Source: Blastomyces gilchristii SLH14081
Lineage: Eukaryota > Ascomycota > Eurotiomycetes > Onygenales > Ajellomycetaceae
NCBI RefSeq assembly: GCF_000003855.2
Contig: NW_003101607.1
Location: 1 to 12,596, forward strand
Length of the DNA: 12,596 nt
Reading direction: 5' to 3'
In this document: positions 10,178-12,596 of the stretch, piece by piece
Layout: each line of letters starts with the position of its first letter
Position numbering within the stretch: the stretch's first letter is position 1
Translations under genes and position numbers: made by a program
The notes under the pieces: generated by a model
Told to the model about the DNA's origin: nothing
Seen by the model: only the letters and a program-made list of their open reading frames with translations
The model's database searches: none

Positions 10178-10555
10178 TATAGTCTGTTAAAACAGCTATA
10201 TACTATCTTTTAATAATTTTATTTTGTTATAGTCTCTCTTTACTGTACTTATTTCTTTCTGTTCTTTTCTATCTATCTATTTAATATGTCTATCTTTAAG
10301 ACTATGTTCTCTTTTCCTTTGTCATGATATTTTCAAATGATTTCAAAGTATCAGAAGGTGTTGAAATACTGTAATTTGTAAACAGTTTTTATATTCTGAG
10401 CTGGAATTTTCTGATTTTGTATATCTGAAATTGATAAGTGTATAATAGTTGACTCTATAGATATAGGAAAAACCCTGAGAACTAAAGGTTCTCAGGTAGA
10501 TATTATAGTCTCTGACTGCATACATCTATAATTGAAGAATAATAATAATAATAAT
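10178..10555 (+). mobile_element. LINE 3' UTR and (AAT)n tail
   Basis: This AT-rich untranslated region runs from the ORF2 stop to a trinucleotide tail, (AAT)6 at 10538-10555. It is the plus-strand counterpart of 4657-5018. Both copies share a hairpin about 40 bases before the tail and the same pre-tail sequence. A 60-codon minus-strand open frame here (10525-10343) is a shadow. Trinucleotide rather than poly(A) tails are known for some non-LTR families. Confidence 0.85.
10474..10496 (+). other. Conserved 9-bp hairpin in the LINE 3' UTR
   Basis: CCTGAGAAC at 10474-10482 and GTTCTCAGG at 10488-10496 are perfect reverse complements around a 5-base loop. The inverted copy at 4719-4742 keeps most of the stem. 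It lies 41 bases before the AAT tail. In several LINE families a 3' stem-loop is recognised by the element's own RT; that role here is inferred from position and conservation. Confidence 0.6.
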
Positions 10556-10870
10556 ACAATACACTACTGTTCTGACAGTCAGAACTTGATAACAGATACT
10601 CTCTTATAACAAGAGCAAAGATATATTATCTGATATAACAGATACTCACTGAATGAACTGAGAACATCAGCTCTTGAATCTGAAGATACTAGTTGATCAA
10701 GATGAAAACAGCTCATGACACTATACATGCTTCTTCAATTAGAACTGTCACTGATATCTCAACTTCTTTCAAACCTATATTAGATGAACTATGATATACA
10801 GCAGCTCAAACTGATGAACTTCTCTAAACACTCACTGAAGCAGTATAATAAGAAGTACTCTGATTTTTCT
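10556..10870 (+). other. Unassigned sequence between LINE tail and LINE endonuclease
   Basis: Mutated composition continues, so this is repeat DNA. Frames contain protein-like pieces (for example LKILVDQDENSSWHYT, with TGA read as Trp, near 10680) that could be the degraded start of ORF2 or the end of ORF1 of the element to the right, but none aligns convincingly. The AAT tail of the left LINE abuts it directly. Confidence 0.4.
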
Positions 10871-12368
10871 CAGAACTATATATAAGAACTGCCGAATTTT
10901 GATGCTGAGCAAAAATATGTCATTTCTCATTCAAGCTACTACTGCTTTTTATCTCAAAAATCTGAGATAAAGTCAAGAGTAGTGATCTATGAAAGAAAGA
11001 GATCAAGATATCAATTTAATCTAAGATTTGATATCATGTCTGACCCTGATATTCTGATGAGTGATATTATAGATAAAGAGAATGAGTTTGATACTATACA
11101 GCTTATAAATATCTATAATGAAAAGTTATTGAAGAAAAATAATAATATCTGGATAATTAATAGAGGATTTCTGAACATAACTTTATCAAGAAACTTCATA
11201 ATTATAGACAATTTTAATACACATTATCTCTGATGAAATTCAGAATGTAAAAGAGCAGTAAGAGCTGATAATCTGATTGAATAAATCTTTAAGTATTTAA
11301 TAGATTTAGTTAATAAGTCTGATCAATAAACATTCTTTAGAAAAGATATAAAATAGAAATCTATTATAGATCTATTCTTCATATTATAAAATCTAATAAA
11401 AAAAGACTTATAAACTGATTTATTAATTTAAATAAGATATCAGAATCAGATTATAAGATTATTCAATTTAATATTGAACTGAGTGAGAAATAAATGAGTG
11501 AAAATTCTCTTCTCTCTAATCAGTTTAACTTTAAAAAAGCTGACTGAAAGATAGTTAAAGAAAGTATAAAACTATTAAAATCTGAAAAGTAGAGTGAGCT
11601 GTATTGAAATTCTGATCAAGATATCTTAAATGAAATACTTAAGAATAGAGTAAAGCTCATTACATCTATTATTCTAATAAGTATTAAAGATAATATTTTA
11701 AAGAGAAAGTCTTCTAAGTATTCAAAATCTTGATAAAATAAGAATATTATATCTAAAAGAAAATAATTAGCTACTACTAGAAAAGATTGAAAGAATGATA
11801 TAATTTCTAATAAAGAGTTTAAAACTGTCAGAAATGAATATTTTTCAGATATTAAAAAAGCTAAAACAGACTACTGAAATAAATTTCTTAAAGAAGTATA
11901 AGAAAAAGAAGTTTTTAAAGCTTTTAATTATACTAAAATAAGAAGTGTAGTAAAACTTTCAATCTTAGAATATGAGTTTTAGAATAAATTATACACAGTA
12001 AACTCTTTTGAGAAAAAATATTAAGCTTTTATAAGAACTCTCTTTCAAAACTTATCAGATTCAGATTCAGAGAAAGAGAATATATCACTTTTTAACTATA
12101 TTAATAAAAATAACTGAGAATGATCTAATCTTACTCAAGATAAATTAGAGTTAGCTATCTTCTCAAGTTCAGTTAAGACTGCTGCAGAATCTGATTCAAT
12201 TAATCACTTAATTATTTAAAATACATACTTCTACTTAAAGAATGAATATTTTGAGCTCTTTTTTTAATCTCTTAAAAAATGAATATTATTCTGAATACTG
12301 AAGAGAAGTCACTGAAGTGATTCTTATAAAATCTAATAGAAAAACTTCAATTTCTAAGTTATATAGAG
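10871..12368 (+). pseudogene. Tad1-like LINE ORF2 5' part: AP-type endonuclease and start of RT
   Basis: This is the N-terminal half of a LINE ORF2, with the endonuclease that would nick target DNA and the beginning of the RT. Seen: LPNFDAEQKYVISHSSYYC near 10888-10944; DIMSDPDILMSDII near 11033-11074, inside an open stretch from 10982 to 11233; a GDFNxHH-type catalytic block reading IIIDNFNTHY (Asp-to-Asn change at 11210-11212); then WWNSE with TGA for Trp, a SIIDLFFI segment, a Lys-rich linker, TAAESDSINHLII near 12180 matching the entry of fungal LINE RTs, and finally TEVILIKSNRKTSISKLYR near 12310-12365. It stops at the point where RT motif 1 should continue into the palm, exactly where unmutated sequence begins. 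Stops are mainly TGA, with some TAA. This part is complementary in content to the LINE piece at 8680-10177. Confidence 0.85.
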
Positions 12369-12373
12369 CCTCA

Positions 12374-12450
12374 GTGGCCGAATGATTAATGTGGCCACCT
12401 GGTAGCACCTTGGTGTGAGAAACCAAGGCGCGTGGGTTTGAAACCCGCAG
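12374..12450 (+). ncRNA. tRNA-like / tRNA-derived sequence with pol III A-box- and B-box-like motifs
   Basis: TGGCCGAATGA at 12375-12385 resembles an internal A box, and GGTTTGAAACC at 12435-12445 resembles a B box (GGTTCRANNCC) with the central C as T. A T-arm folds well: GTGGG 12432-12436 with CCCGC 12444-12448 around the 7-base loop TTTGAAA. An anticodon-like arm folds perfectly: CCTTGGT 12408-12414 with ACCAAGG 12422-12428, loop GTGAGAA, U33 in place, GAG in the anticodon position. GTGGCC 12374-12379 pairs with GGCCAC 12393-12398. Against a normal tRNA gene: the distance from the A box to the anticodon arm is about 15 bases too long, and no good acceptor stem was found. A tRNA pseudogene or the head of a tRNA-derived SINE fits best. 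Confidence 0.4.
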
Positions 12451-12476
12451 GGGATACATTAAATCTGGAACTCAAG

Positions 12477-12506
12477 CACCTCAGGTTCCTAATAAATACA
12501 GAGGTG
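12477..12506. repeat. Short inverted repeat in island 3
   Basis: CACCTC at 12477-12482 and GAGGTG at 12501-12506 are perfect reverse complements with 18 bases between. It lies just downstream of the tRNA-like structure. It could be part of a folded SINE-type RNA, or chance. Confidence 0.3.
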
Positions 12507-12596
12507 TACAAATCGCTCCAATGAATTGCTCTATGTTCCTGGGCTGGGAAGTTATTATTGCATGTATCTAATTGTCACTTCTTTGTATTTCCTATG

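Larger units (their letters stand above)
12369..12596. other. Unmutated island 3 (window end)
   Basis: GG, CC and CpG return abruptly at about 12370 and persist to the end of the window. No protein gene is visible. It holds the tRNA-like structure described separately and an inverted repeat, CACCTC at 12477-12482 with GAGGTG at 12501-12506. It is either host sequence next to the element nest or a SINE-like insertion that escaped mutation. Confidence 0.5.

Noticed and set aside
12374..12450. Functional tRNA-Leu (GAG anticodon)
   Set aside because: The A-box to anticodon spacing is about 15 bases too long and there is no convincing acceptor stem; kept only as a tRNA-like sequence.
1..12596. 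CRISPR array, bacterial operon or defence system
   Set aside because: There are no regularly spaced repeats, no ribosome-binding-site-led gene clusters and no intact genes; every identified protein motif belongs to a fungal-type retroelement.

Overview
The window looks like a transposable-element graveyard from a filamentous ascomycete (Pezizomycotina-type) fungus. Three retroelement types are recognisable from translated motifs: Ty1/copia, Ty3/gypsy and a Tad1-like LINE. All are dead. Invariant Trp codons have become TGA, catalytic Asp codons have become Asn, and some Gln codons have become TAA. There is no intact gene. The damage is almost purely C-to-T / G-to-A and is confined to the repeats, which points to repeat-induced point mutation (RIP) or a similar process. 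Its flavour is unusual: CpG and CpC (and so GG) are nearly absent, while CpA and CpT are still common. The organism cannot be narrowed further from sequence alone.

Layout. 1-~880: copia pol fragment (reverse transcriptase region), plus strand, cut by the window edge. ~885-1065: short unmutated island. ~1065-3700: pyrimidine-rich plus strand; the minus strand reads as Glu/Arg/Lys-rich, coding-like sequence of unknown family, possibly more retroelement. ~3700-4650: gypsy integrase C-terminal half, minus strand. 4657-~5018: 5'-truncated LINE 3' UTR with an (ATT)n tail, minus strand. ~5020-5255: second unmutated island. 5259-5340: short fold-back sequence. ~5341-5780: AT-rich leader with no gene seen. 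~5780-8680: gypsy gag, protease, reverse transcriptase and RNase H, plus strand. ~8680-10555: LINE 3' part (RT thumb, RNase H, Cys motif, 3' UTR, (AAT)n tail), plus strand. 10556-~10870: unassigned, probably LINE 5' sequence. ~10871-12368: LINE 5' part (endonuclease and start of RT), plus strand. 12369-12596: third unmutated island, with a tRNA-like, pol III promoter-like structure.

Nothing here works as an operon or defence system. The interest lies in the mutational record. Two inverted LINE 3' ends can be compared base by base, three islands escaped mutation, a hairpin is conserved beside the LINE tail, and the gypsy pol and adjoining LINE fragment share one reading frame at every landmark tested over about 2.7 kb, so decay was mainly by substitution rather than indels.
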